Shown here piece after piece: positions 44,407-53,249 of a stretch of 64,000 nucleotides of DNA (position 1 is its first letter; each line of letters starts with the position of its first letter). Source of the DNA: Flagellimonas nanhaiensis (GTDB lineage Bacteria; Bacteroidota; Bacteroidia; Flavobacteriales; Flavobacteriaceae); NCBI RefSeq assembly GCF_003382275.1, contig NZ_QTJX01000001.1:1240001-1304000 (forward strand). The letters run 5' to 3'. A program made the translations under genes and the position numbers. The notes under the pieces were generated by a model. It saw nothing but the letters and a program-made list of their open reading frames with translations. It did not search any database and was not told the origin of the DNA.

Positions 44407-44522
44407 CCGTATTCTAAAAATCACGCTTTAAACTGTCGTTCAACACACCAAAAACTTATTTAAAAAACCAATCTTTGTCTGCTCATAAGTTATCCTTACT
44501 TTCACCCAACGAAGCAGTTTTT

Positions 44523-45182
44523 ATGATAAAAGCTACAAACATCAAAAAAAAATATGGAAACCTTGAGGTTTTAAAAGGTCTTAATCTTGAAATCGAAAAA
44601 GGAGAAGTGGTTTCCATTGTAGGGGCATCCGGAGCCGGAAAAACTACACTTTTGCAGATTTTGGGAACGTTGGATATCCCATCAAACCCTAACGAGAGTT
44701 CCTTAATTATCAATGGGATTGACATCACTCAATTAAATGATAAGAAGTTGGCCCGATTTAGGAACGACCACATTGGTTTTATTTTTCAGTTCCATCAATT
44801 GTTGCCGGAGTTCACCGCTTTGGAAAATGTCTGCATCCCGGCCTATATCAAAAAAACGCCAAGGGAAACAGCAGAAGCACGCGCTAAGGAGCTTTTGGAC
44901 TTTCTTGGTCTAGCGGACCGTTATCACCACAAGCCCAATGCGCTCTCTGGAGGCGAGCAACAGCGTGTTGCCGTTGCACGATCTCTTATGAACAACCCGT
45001 CCGTTGTTTTGGCGGATGAGCCCAGTGGAAATCTGGATTCTGAGAGTGCGGACAACCTGCACAAACTATTTTTTGAACTTCGTGATCAATTTGGACAGAC
45101 TTTTGTTATAGTGACCCACAATCTGGAGCTTGCGGAAATGGCGGATAGAAAACTGACCATGGTTGATGGCCTCATTGTTTAG
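44523..45182 (+). CDS. ABC transporter ATP-binding protein, LolD-like
   Basis: A 219-residue ATPase of the LolD/MacB group: Walker [11 protein letters not shown] (about 38-47), signature LSGGEQQRV (about 142-150), Walker [13 protein letters not shown] (about 161-172) and switch His in VIVTHNLE. The MacB/LolD group works with FtsX-like permeases on lipoprotein release or export; no permease is adjacent. ATG 44523 is chosen; the open frame from 44475 adds 16 residues not seen in the family. Confidence 0.85.
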   Translation: MIKATNIKKKYGNLEVLKGLNLEIEKGEVVSIVGASGAGKTTLLQILGTLDIPSNPNESSLIINGIDITQLNDKKLARFRNDHIGFIFQFHQLLPEFTALENVCIPAYIKKTPRETAEARAKELLDFLGLADRYHHKPNALSGGEQQRVAVARSLMNNPSVVLADEPSGNLDSESADNLHKLFFELRDQFGQTFVIVTHNLELAEMADRKLTMVDGLIV

Positions 45183-45193
45183 TTAACACCTCT

Positions 45194-45958
45194 ATGAGTT
45201 CCGACGAGTTAAAAGATTTCCTGGACCAAAAAGTGGTTCAATACAATCATCCCAAATTTCTTGAAGATGACCCTATCCAAATCCCGCATAGGTTCACAAA
45301 AAAGGAAGATATTGAAATTAGTGGTTTTTTAACAGCCACCATTGCATGGGGAAATCGCAAGAGCATTATCAACAATGCCTCTAGGTTGATGGATTTAATG
45401 AACCACGCTCCCCATGACTTCGTTCTAAACCATTCCGATGAGGAGCTCGAAAAATTATCATCTTTTGTGCATAGGACCTTTAACGGAACGGACCTTCAAT
45501 ATTTTGTAAAGAGTCTTCGGAATATTTATCTCCACCACAAAGGGTTGGAATCTGTTTTCAGTAAATATCAGCTAAAGCAGACCCTGCAACCTGCCATTTC
45601 AAACTTTAAATCTGTTTTTTTTGAATTGCCCCACCCAAAAAGAACTAAAAAACATGTTTCTGATCCAAATAAAGGTTCTGCTGCCAAACGTATAAACATG
45701 TTTTTACGATGGATGGTGAGGGATAATAGCACTGGGGTTGACTTTGGTATTTGGAACAGCCTCTCCCCTGCCCAACTTTCATGCCCCTTGGATGTGCATT
45801 CTGGGAATGTGGCCAGAAAACTGGGACTTTTAACACGTAAACAAAACGATGCCAAAGCTCTTGAGGAACTTGACATCAATTTGAGAAAACTGGACCCGTT
45901 GGACCCAGTCAAATACGATTTTGCATTGTTTGGTTTGGGTGTTTTTGAAAAATTCTAG
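45194..45958 (+). CDS. TIGR02757/DUF2400 family protein
   Basis: A 254-residue soluble protein of the TIGR02757 (DUF2400) family. Features recalled for the family are FLTATIAWGNRKSIINN near the N-terminus, RTFNGTDLQYF, RWMVRD and SPAQLSCPLDVHSGNVARKLGLL toward the C-terminus, split here into short motifs. The fold relates to helix-hairpin DNA glycosylases in some predictions, but no activity is established. It follows the LolD-like gene after 11 bp; its stop codon overlaps that of the convergent peroxidase at a CTAG palindrome. Confidence 0.85.
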   Translation: MSSDELKDFLDQKVVQYNHPKFLEDDPIQIPHRFTKKEDIEISGFLTATIAWGNRKSIINNASRLMDLMNHAPHDFVLNHSDEELEKLSSFVHRTFNGTDLQYFVKSLRNIYLHHKGLESVFSKYQLKQTLQPAISNFKSVFFELPHPKRTKKHVSDPNKGSAAKRINMFLRWMVRDNSTGVDFGIWNSLSPAQLSCPLDVHSGNVARKLGLLTRKQNDAKALEELDINLRKLDPLDPVKYDFALFGLGVFEKF

Positions 45959-47784
45959 TCGCTTCCCTGTTCCAATTCCCTGTCTGTAAGCGTTTTCATA
46001 AAGGCTATTATGGCTTTTGATTCTGTTTCAGTTAAATTCAAGGAATCTGGGGGCAATGTTTGAAAAGGCACATCCAAGCCCATACCTTGACCTCCGCCTA
46101 CATTATAGAATTCAACCACTTCCTCCAAGGTTTCATAAACCCCATTATGCATATAAGGACCTGTTAGTTCAATATTTCTTACTGTTGCCGTTTTAAAGAA
46201 GTTTCGTTTTTCTTCTACTTTGTACGGATAATACATTCCTGGGTCATCATCCAAAATCGGATTTGAAAAACTGGCATTCTTAGGAACTCCCAAATTCTCA
46301 AACTCTGTCTCTACATACTTGGGAGGAACCGTACCGTTAAACGCCGGTGGAAAATGGCAAGTGGCACAAGCTGCCTTACCCATGAAGAGGTTAAAACCCA
46401 GTTTTTCCTCATGGGTCAAAGAATTTTCAATTCCTTGCATGTTCCGATCGAACTTGGAGTCAAAAGGTGCAAGACTTCTAATGTAGGTTGCAATAGCATG
46501 CCGCACATTTCGGTTGGTCATTGCTCCATTGTACAAACTGTCAAAAGCCGTTTTGTAATATGGATTTTCCTTTATCCTTTTTTCAATGGTGTTCAAATCC
46601 AGATGAAATTCATTCTCATTATTGACCACCTTAACAATTTGATCTTCAAGTCCATCTGCCCTACCATCATAAAAAAAGGATTTTTGATAAACGGCATAGG
46701 TCAAAGTCGGCGAATTTCGCTGAAGTTCCACACCATTTTGTCCAATGGCCTTTTTATATCCGTCCGTAAAAGCTTTTTCTTTAACATGGCAGGTAGCACA
46801 GCTCATGCTTCCTTTGCTCAGAGAGTTATCATTGAACAATTTTTTCCCGAGGGCAATTCTTTCTTCAGTGATTTCTGGAGACCCCTTCAAGGAAAACATC
46901 TTCATGTTAAAAAATTTCTTTGAAAAGATATTCTCTGCCGTGGGATCCAATGGCCTTGAGGTATTGAGTTGAATTTTCCAATCGGTAGCGGTTTCGTTAA
47001 TTAACGTCAACTGGGTGTGGGTATGTTTTTTGATAAACTCATAACGGTCAAACGTATCAAACTCCTCAGCTTTTAAGTCTTCAATGGTACTTTCAATCTC
47101 CATTATCCATGCGGAGAAAAGTGATGGGTCGGCAAAAGCTTCTTCATAGATGGCGAGGACCTTTTCTATACTTTCATAATTATAAATGGCCTCATTCAGG
47201 GAATTGGACAACATAGGAGAATCAAACCCTGTGATTCCTTTGGTGGCAATGTTAACGATGGCATCTCTGATCATCTTAAGATGGTGCCGGTCTCGCTGGG
47301 AGTAAAGAATATGATTTTTTCGGATATATGGAATGCGTGCTTGGAGATATTTCAGAACGATGTCCAATTCTTTGTTAGATATGGTTTCTTCTCCATAAAG
47401 CAGCTCTTCCAACACCTGATAGCTCTTTGGCTTAAGGGTTTTAATATCCATGTAATCATCTATTTCAACCTTTAGAAGGTTGGGAGCGTTCATGGACAGA
47501 TAATTTTCATTGTCGTAAGCAATGATCATAGGTTCTGCATGCTTATACCATTTCCTGCTCTTCAAGAAGTTTGCCTTATTTTCTTCTAGCAACTTGGACG
47601 TATCCATTTGTTTGATGTAGAATGCAGCACTATCCAAAGTAAGGAAATACAGGTTTCTGATGTCCTCATTGAACACGGACTCCTTATCCATGGATGTTGT
47701 GCGCTTTGGTTTTACTTCTTGCTTGCAAGAAAGCTGTACCAAAGCAATCATTATAAAACTGAGCGTGATTGTTGAAAGCTTCAT
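45955..47784 (-). CDS. Imelysin-like plus di-haem cytochrome c peroxidase (MauG/CCP) fusion lipoprotein
   Basis: A 609-residue lipoprotein (lipobox ALVQLSCKQ, Cys about 20). The N-terminal part (about 40-270) looks like an imelysin domain, with PKSYQVLEELLYGEE in the position of the imelysin GxHxxE region. The C-terminal part (about 300-600) is a MauG/CCP domain with two CXXCH haem motifs: MSCATCHVKEKAF and AACATCHFPPAF, and the NSPTLTYAVYQKSFFYDGRADGLEDQ-type region in pieces. It may reduce peroxide or oxidise a protein partner; the imelysin-like half suggests iron handling. A hairpin separates it from the upstream PhoX-like gene. Confidence 0.85.
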   Translation of the reverse strand: MKLSTITLSFIMIALVQLSCKQEVKPKRTTSMDKESVFNEDIRNLYFLTLDSAAFYIKQMDTSKLLEENKANFLKSRKWYKHAEPMIIAYDNENYLSMNAPNLLKVEIDDYMDIKTLKPKSYQVLEELLYGEETISNKELDIVLKYLQARIPYIRKNHILYSQRDRHHLKMIRDAIVNIATKGITGFDSPMLSNSLNEAIYNYESIEKVLAIYEEAFADPSLFSAWIMEIESTIEDLKAEEFDTFDRYEFIKKHTHTQLTLINETATDWKIQLNTSRPLDPTAENIFSKKFFNMKMFSLKGSPEITEERIALGKKLFNDNSLSKGSMSCATCHVKEKAFTDGYKKAIGQNGVELQRNSPTLTYAVYQKSFFYDGRADGLEDQIVKVVNNENEFHLDLNTIEKRIKENPYYKTAFDSLYNGAMTNRNVRHAIATYIRSLAPFDSKFDRNMQGIENSLTHEEKLGFNLFMGKAACATCHFPPAFNGTVPPKYVETEFENLGVPKNASFSNPILDDDPGMYYPYKVEEKRNFFKTATVRNIELTGPYMHNGVYETLEEVVEFYNVGGGQGMGLDVPFQTLPPDSLNLTETESKAIIAFMKTLTDRELEQGSD

Positions 47785-47812
47785 GAAATGGTATTTAGAA
47801 AATGAAACGAAA

Positions 47813-47837
47813 AGGTTCCCTTTTTAAAAGGGAACCT
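47813..47837 (-). terminator. Hairpin between the PhoX-like and peroxidase genes
   Basis: AGGTTCCCTTTT (47813-47824) and AAAAGGGAACCT (47826-47837) are perfectly complementary. On the minus strand the stem is followed by TTTTCGTTTC. It is probably a terminator or attenuator for the PhoX-like gene, reducing read-through into the peroxidase gene. Confidence 0.6.
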
Positions 47838-47867
47838 CAACGTCTTAAAGATTTGATGGACGAAAAA

Positions 47868-49469
47868 TTATCTAGGTAAACCAGTTATCTTAAACAAGAA
47901 GGAACCTTCCAACCTGGCAGCATCCTCATCAATAGCAGTAGGATCAACAAACTTTAACCCATCAGCTCTAACGGCTGTATCAGGTTGGTCGCTGTATCTC
48001 CATCCATGTACTTGGGCACCTCCCATAAAAGTAGGTTCTGAAGCTCCGATAATGTCGGTAACATCGATCATACCCGTTATTTCCCAGTATCTGTCAGTTG
48101 TTCCTATTCCAAGACCAGAAGCTACGGTTTGGTTACATTCCATTACTTCTTTGAATGTACCGTTAGCAATATCATACTGCCACAATTTGGCAAATCCTTG
48201 AATATCTGCGTTGTTATCTTGGTATCCGTTAGGATCTTCTTGAACATACACATAGTTTTCTGTAGCGAAAAGGTTATCTGGGGAGTGCATACCGTCTCCT
48301 TTTCCACCTTCAAGGTCACCATCAACCACACATGTAATTTTGGCATCACCGATTGGGTCGTCTGGATTAAGCTCCAATTTATAGACTCGCCCAAATGAGG
48401 TACCTCTATTAGCCAAATCAGGGTTGTCAGATCTTATCCTTCCAGTAGCATTGAAGAAAACTGTTTGATTGTTGGTTGCGGAACCTCTTCTCCAATCGAT
48501 ATCTTCAATCCTTTGGAAGCCAATAGCCACAGAGTCAATTGCTTCTTGATTCAATTCACTGATGGTTCTTTCGGTCATTTCTACCCATTCTACATCATAG
48601 GTAACATCTTCAGCCATTCCCATTTCAAACTTAAGTCCGCCACCGCCAATAGCAGTTTCGGTAGTGTTTTTTCCTCTCAACACATAAAGTTTTCCGCTGT
48701 AAAGATCACCTCTTCCACCAACATACATGGCAAAGTGACCCTCTGGGTATTCGTTGTTACTATCGTCATCTCCCATGAAAACAACGGTTTGTGTTGGATA
48801 GGCATCTTTTCCAATGACCACAGCATTTTCTGTAGACCATTCACCAAGTGCATAAAGTCTTTCTGCTTCCACTCTATCATCGGTAGAACGGAATGGGTTT
48901 ACCTTGTACACTCCTTTGGCATTTCCTCCCCATTCTCCACCAGAAAGATAAAGAGGTCCAAATCCATGCTCTTCTACAGTAATTGATGAACCGGAGCACT
49001 GTGCAGTAAATGCAGTCGCCGTGGCATTTACAATGTAATCACCTTCCAACGGTTGTAGGTCAGAATTCATTCTGATTCTTGCAATGGAATAATCTGCCTC
49101 AAGGTTGTTGATGAAGGCAAAAGTGCCATCTTCATAAGGATAAAGAGCTGCACCATCCATATACGACCCATATACAAAAGTGGAATCGGAAGGAAGGATA
49201 TCAGCAGAGGACATGATCATCTGCAATTCAGCAGATCCAGCGAACTCTCCTTTAAGCTCAAAAACAGAGTTGGGAGTTACGGAGCTGGTCAGTGGAGTTA
49301 GTTCCGCAACAGTAAGGTCATCTCCATCCTCACCATCTTGTCCATCAACACCGTTAACGCCGTCAACACCATTAATTCCATCTTTTCCGTCCTCTCCTTC
49401 GCAGCTGGTCAGTCCAAATCCTACAAGGGATGAGACCATCAGTCCAAAGAATAATTTTTTCAAATTCAT
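47868..49469 (-). CDS. PhoX-like lipoprotein with collagen-like linker
   Basis: A 533-residue lipoprotein. The lipobox is GLTSCEG (Cys about 23), immediately followed by about eight Gly-x-y triplets (GEDGKDGINGVDG, then GVDGQDGEDG). The rest resembles the PhoX/DUF839 propeller: EEHGFGPLYLSGGEW, KGVYKVNPF, GGGLKFEMG, and MHSPDNLFATENYVYVQED near residue 415. The PhoX family includes calcium-dependent phosphatases, but the active-site set cannot be confirmed here. It is likely surface-exposed, with the collagen-like linker acting as a spacer. Confidence 0.75.
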   Translation of the reverse strand: MNLKKLFFGLMVSSLVGFGLTSCEGEDGKDGINGVDGVNGVDGQDGEDGDDLTVAELTPLTSSVTPNSVFELKGEFAGSAELQMIMSSADILPSDSTFVYGSYMDGAALYPYEDGTFAFINNLEADYSIARIRMNSDLQPLEGDYIVNATATAFTAQCSGSSITVEEHGFGPLYLSGGEWGGNAKGVYKVNPFRSTDDRVEAERLYALGEWSTENAVVIGKDAYPTQTVVFMGDDDSNNEYPEGHFAMYVGGRGDLYSGKLYVLRGKNTTETAIGGGGLKFEMGMAEDVTYDVEWVEMTERTISELNQEAIDSVAIGFQRIEDIDWRRGSATNNQTVFFNATGRIRSDNPDLANRGTSFGRVYKLELNPDDPIGDAKITCVVDGDLEGGKGDGMHSPDNLFATENYVYVQEDPNGYQDNNADIQGFAKLWQYDIANGTFKEVMECNQTVASGLGIGTTDRYWEITGMIDVTDIIGASEPTFMGGAQVHGWRYSDQPDTAVRADGLKFVDPTAIDEDAARLEGSFLFKITGLPR

Positions 49470-49501
49470 AAAGTTTTAGTTTTTAAGGTTACAATGATCC
49501 C

Positions 49502-49509
49502 CAAAACTA
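49502..49509 (-). promoter_or_regulatory. -7 box for the PhoX-like gene
   Basis: The minus strand reads TAGTTTTG, a perfect TAnnTTTG, 32 bp before the ATG. The spacer 49470-49708 (239 bp) up to the peptidase gene contains no other clear element. Confidence 0.4.
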
Positions 49510-49708
49510 TCCACCTCACTTTACAGCCGGGTTAGCCCAATATATTCATTGGTTTATCTGAGTTTTAAGAAAAGGTTAGTTTGTAAATTTTAGGACAGCT
49601 AATTGTTCCGTGAACTTGAACTTAATGTTAACATCCCATTTTTAGAAGGATTGGGAAGAATCTAGTTCAAAATACCTATTTTTAGCATACGACTAATTCA
49701 ATTCTAAA

Positions 49709-51196
49709 ATGAAAAAAAATTACATCTTCTTTTGCATGCTATTATGCGCGAGCTTTGCTTTTGCCCAAAACAGAAAACTTCCAATTGATACCACGATAAC
49801 TACGCAACATAGTGTTGTTATCAATGGGAGCACCATAAACTACACAGCAACTACTGGAACACAACCCGTTTGGGATGAGATGGGCGAACCTATTGCCTCG
49901 CTTCACTATACCTATTATACCAGGAATAATGTTAGAAACAGAGCTGAACGTCCTCTATTGATATCTTTTAATGGTGGACCTGGTTCTGGTTCAGTTTGGA
50001 TGCATTTGGCCTACACAGGCCCCAGAGTACTTAAAATTGATGATGAAGGTTATCCTGTTCAGCCATATGGAGTGAAGGAAAATCCATTCTCTGTTTTGGA
50101 TGTTACAGATATTGTCTACGTAAACCCTGCCAACACAGGATACTCCCGTACTATACCTGAACAAGGGGAAAAAGTGGACCGCGACAAGTTTTTTGGAATC
50201 AATGCTGATGTGGAATATTTGGCAGAATGGCTGAACACTTTTGTCACCCGAAACAATAGATGGAGCTCACCCAAATATATTATTGGTGAGAGCTATGGAG
50301 GAACCCGTGTAATGGGGCTTTCATTGGCACTACAGAACCAGCAGTGGATGTACCTTAATGGTGTAATCATGGTATCTCCGGCAGATTACAAGGTTATTCG
50401 AGTCGGTGGACCGGTTTCCAGTGCTCTAAACTTGCCCTACTATACTGCGGCTGCATGGCACCATAGAATGCTTCCTTCGGAACTTCAAAACAAAGACCTA
50501 TTGGAAGTTTTACCAGAATCTGAAGATTATACGGTAAACACATTGATTCCGGCCATTGCAAAAGGGGGCTTTATTTCAAATGAAGAACGTGCTGCAGTGG
50601 CTAAAAAAATGGCTTTCTATTCTGGTTTGAAGGAAAAGGATATTCTTGACCATAATCTTGATGTTCCTACCCAATTTTTCTGGAAGAACTTGTTAAAAGA
50701 ACGTGGAGGTTACAATGTTGGTAGACTTGATAGTAGATATTTAGGTATAGACCGTCAGCTATTTGGGGACAGTCCGGATTATTCTGCTGAGCTTACGTCT
50801 TGGTTGCATAGCTTTACCCCTGCCATAAATTATTACCTTCAAGAGGAACTGAAATTTAAAACAGATATCAAGTACAACATGTTTGGACCTGTACATCCCT
50901 GGAATAATGAAGATGACAATACCCGGGACAACCTTCGTCAAGCCATGGCACAAAACCCATACTTAAATGTATTGGTGCAATCTGGTTACTATGATGGAGC
51001 CACAACATATTTTAATGCCAAATACACCATGTGGCAAATCGACCCAAGTGGCCGTATGCAAGATCGTTTTGAGTTCAAGGGTTATCGTTCTGGACATATG
51101 ATGTACTTGAGAAGAGAAGATTTAAAAAAGTCCAATGATGATTTAAGAGCTTTTATTTTAAGAACAAAAGCCAACGGGAAAAGCGCAAAATATTAA
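49709..51196 (+). CDS. S10-family serine carboxypeptidase
   Basis: A 495-residue secreted peptidase: signal peptide to about residue 19 (FAFAQN), the family N-terminal motif FNGGPGSGSVWMHL, nucleophile in GESYGGTRVMG, catalytic Asp in SGYYDGATTYF and His in YRSGHMMYLRR. It should act outside or in the periplasm, removing C-terminal residues from peptides. The following gene overlaps by one base (TAATG). Confidence 0.93.
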   Translation: MKKNYIFFCMLLCASFAFAQNRKLPIDTTITTQHSVVINGSTINYTATTGTQPVWDEMGEPIASLHYTYYTRNNVRNRAERPLLISFNGGPGSGSVWMHLAYTGPRVLKIDDEGYPVQPYGVKENPFSVLDVTDIVYVNPANTGYSRTIPEQGEKVDRDKFFGINADVEYLAEWLNTFVTRNNRWSSPKYIIGESYGGTRVMGLSLALQNQQWMYLNGVIMVSPADYKVIRVGGPVSSALNLPYYTAAAWHHRMLPSELQNKDLLEVLPESEDYTVNTLIPAIAKGGFISNEERAAVAKKMAFYSGLKEKDILDHNLDVPTQFFWKNLLKERGGYNVGRLDSRYLGIDRQLFGDSPDYSAELTSWLHSFTPAINYYLQEELKFKTDIKYNMFGPVHPWNNEDDNTRDNLRQAMAQNPYLNVLVQSGYYDGATTYFNAKYTMWQIDPSGRMQDRFEFKGYRSGHMMYLRREDLKKSNDDLRAFILRTKANGKSAKY

Positions 51197-51780
51197 TGAC
51201 TATGTATAAATTCAGTCTTGTTGCATTTGTTGCCATCCTTACCTATCAAATAGGGTTCAGTCAGGAAATCCCTTCAAAGGAGTGGCAGATAAAAACAGCG
51301 TTGATGGCAGTTCCATCAGATTATAAGGAGGGAGCAAAAGTCTACGGTTATAATCAATCTGGAGAATTTGTAACCCTTCGTGAAGGGAGTAACGACTACA
51401 TAGCACTGGCGGACGACCCATCAAATGAAAAGTTTTCCACTGCAGCTTATCATAAAAGTCTAGACCCTTTTATGGCCCGGGGAAGACAGCTCAAGGCTGA
51501 GGGCAAGGAATTCAAGGAAATTTTTGATATCAGGGAAGAAGAAGTCAAATCGGGAAAGTTAAAAATGCCTGATAAGGCAACGTTATGTGTGTTTACTGGA
51601 GAAGTTGATTCGGAAACCAAAGAGATTCTTAATCCTTATGTTCGGTATGTATTCTATATGCCATATGCCACAGGCGAGTCTACTGGATTACCTACTACTC
51701 CGACCCCTCCAGGGCATGCCTGGTTAATGGATCCCGGAACGCACAGGGCGCACATTATGATAACTCCTCCCAAGAATTGA
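51196..51780 (+). CDS. Secreted protein of unknown function
   Basis: A 194-residue protein with a signal peptide ending near GFSQEI. The mature part contains EGAKVYGYNQSGEFV, KSLDPFMARGRQL, RYVFYMPYATGESTGLP and a C-terminal HAWLMDPGTHRAHIMITPP with several histidines. No family is recognised. Its ATG overlaps the stop of the peptidase gene by one base, so the two are co-translated; it may act with the peptidase or on the same substrate. Confidence 0.75.
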   Translation: MTMYKFSLVAFVAILTYQIGFSQEIPSKEWQIKTALMAVPSDYKEGAKVYGYNQSGEFVTLREGSNDYIALADDPSNEKFSTAAYHKSLDPFMARGRQLKAEGKEFKEIFDIREEEVKSGKLKMPDKATLCVFTGEVDSETKEILNPYVRYVFYMPYATGESTGLPTTPTPPGHAWLMDPGTHRAHIMITPPKN

Positions 51781-51789
51781 GGGTATGGC

Positions 51790-52434
51790 ATGAAGAAAGT
51801 TGTTTTTGATGATCCACACAGAAAGAAGCATTTTGCTTTTTTCAACCATATGAATCATCCCCACTTTAGTATTACTGCCCAAGTGGAGGTAACTTTATTA
51901 TTGGATTTCATCAGAACAAACCAACTTCCCCTCACCTATTCTTTGGTCTACCTGCTCTCCGATGCTGCAAATAGTGTCAAAGAATTTCGATGGCGAATAC
52001 GAAACAACGAGGTGGTGGAACACGAAGTGGCCCACCCCTCTTTTACGGTACCTACAGAGAATACCGACGTGTTCAGTTTTTGTACTGTTGACTTTCGGAA
52101 CAATTTGCAGGATTTTATTGTTGAAGCCCACAAAGTGAAAACAGAAATGATGAAAAGCCCATCTATGGAAGATGAGCCTGAGCGTGATGATTTCTTCTTC
52201 ATGTCGGCCATACCATGGATAAGTTTCACCAGTATTCAACATGCTATGCATTTTCATCCGCATGATTCTGTTCCCCGAATAAGCTGGGGCAAATTTTTTG
52301 AACAGGAAAACAAAACGATGATGCCACTTTCGGTTCAAGCACACCATGCTTTAGTGGACGGAAGGCATATGGGTATGTATTTTGAAAAGGTGCAAGAACT
52401 TTTTCTTTATCCTAAAAAATATTTGGACTTTTAA
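51790..52434 (+). CDS. Chloramphenicol acetyltransferase-like protein
   Basis: A 214-residue member of the CAT fold family. The C-terminal active-site motif is QAHHALVDGRHMG, with the general-base His and the HHxxxDG pattern intact. SFCTVDF in the middle and PWISFTSIQHAM before the C-terminal half also fit. CAT-like proteins of Bacteroidota mostly act on unknown acyl acceptors; resistance cannot be inferred. Spacing of 9 bp from the upstream gene and 8 bp to the SGNH gene indicates a shared message. Confidence 0.88.
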   Translation: MKKVVFDDPHRKKHFAFFNHMNHPHFSITAQVEVTLLLDFIRTNQLPLTYSLVYLLSDAANSVKEFRWRIRNNEVVEHEVAHPSFTVPTENTDVFSFCTVDFRNNLQDFIVEAHKVKTEMMKSPSMEDEPERDDFFFMSAIPWISFTSIQHAMHFHPHDSVPRISWGKFFEQENKTMMPLSVQAHHALVDGRHMGMYFEKVQELFLYPKKYLDF

Positions 52435-52442
52435 CTACAACT

Positions 52443-53138
52443 ATGTTTAAAAATAGAACTTTTATTTTGGCAATGATTTCACTACTTGGCCTTTTTGGGC
52501 TTAAAAAAGTAACCGCACAAGACTGGCCCAACTTAAAAAAATATCAATCAGCCAATTCAACCCTATTGAAGGGAGAGTTTGATACCAACAGGGTTGTATT
52601 TATGGGAAACTCCATTACGGAAGGTTGGGCCAATGAGAATCCAAGTTTTTTCACCAAAAATCCTTATGTGAACCGCGGTATCGGAGGGCAGACGACGCCC
52701 CAGATGTTATTGCGCTTCCGTCAAGATGTAATTGAATTAAAGCCCAGAATTGTGGTCATTCTTGCTGGCACCAACGATATTGCTGGAAATACGGGTCCAA
52801 TAACATTGGAACAAATACGGGACAACATTCTTTCTATGGTACAACTGGCCAAAGCACACAACATTGTTCCTATTGTTTGCTCCGTTCTCCCAGCATACGA
52901 TTATCCATGGAGGCCAGGTCTAAATCCCAATATAAAGATTCCAAAGTTGAACCAGCTTCTGAAACAAATGGCCACGGAAAACGAAGTGCCCTACTTGGAT
53001 TATTTCTCCAAAATGGCAGACCATAGAAACGGTTTACCAAAAGAGTATACGACAGACGAGGTGCATCTTACCAAAAAAGGGTATCAAGAAATGGAGAAAT
53101 TGGTCGGGAAAGCTTTGGAAGAAGCAGTAAAAAATTGA
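52443..53138 (+). CDS. SGNH/GDSL-family hydrolase
   Basis: A 231-residue exported esterase with a signal peptide (to about residue 25, KVTAQDW). The four blocks are clear: block I FMGNSITEGW (Ser), block II RGIGGQTTPQ (Gly), block III LAGTNDIAG (Asn), and block V DEVHLTKKGY (Asp-His). It could deacetylate polysaccharide or hydrolyse lipid esters; the substrate is unknown. It is the last gene of the peptidase cluster. Confidence 0.92.
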   Translation: MFKNRTFILAMISLLGLFGLKKVTAQDWPNLKKYQSANSTLLKGEFDTNRVVFMGNSITEGWANENPSFFTKNPYVNRGIGGQTTPQMLLRFRQDVIELKPRIVVILAGTNDIAGNTGPITLEQIRDNILSMVQLAKAHNIVPIVCSVLPAYDYPWRPGLNPNIKIPKLNQLLKQMATENEVPYLDYFSKMADHRNGLPKEYTTDEVHLTKKGYQEMEKLVGKALEEAVKN

Positions 53139-53249
53139 TACGCTATATTTGCGCCTTCCCTCGATAAACACCGAAAAAGATTTAAGAAACGTGTTTTTTA
53201 AAGAACACTGGTGATCATTTTGTATATTTAAATATTCAACCTTTACAAG

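Noticed and set aside
51790..52434. Chloramphenicol resistance gene
   Set aside because: CAT-fold proteins of this size are common in Bacteroidota with unknown substrates; no resistance context is present.
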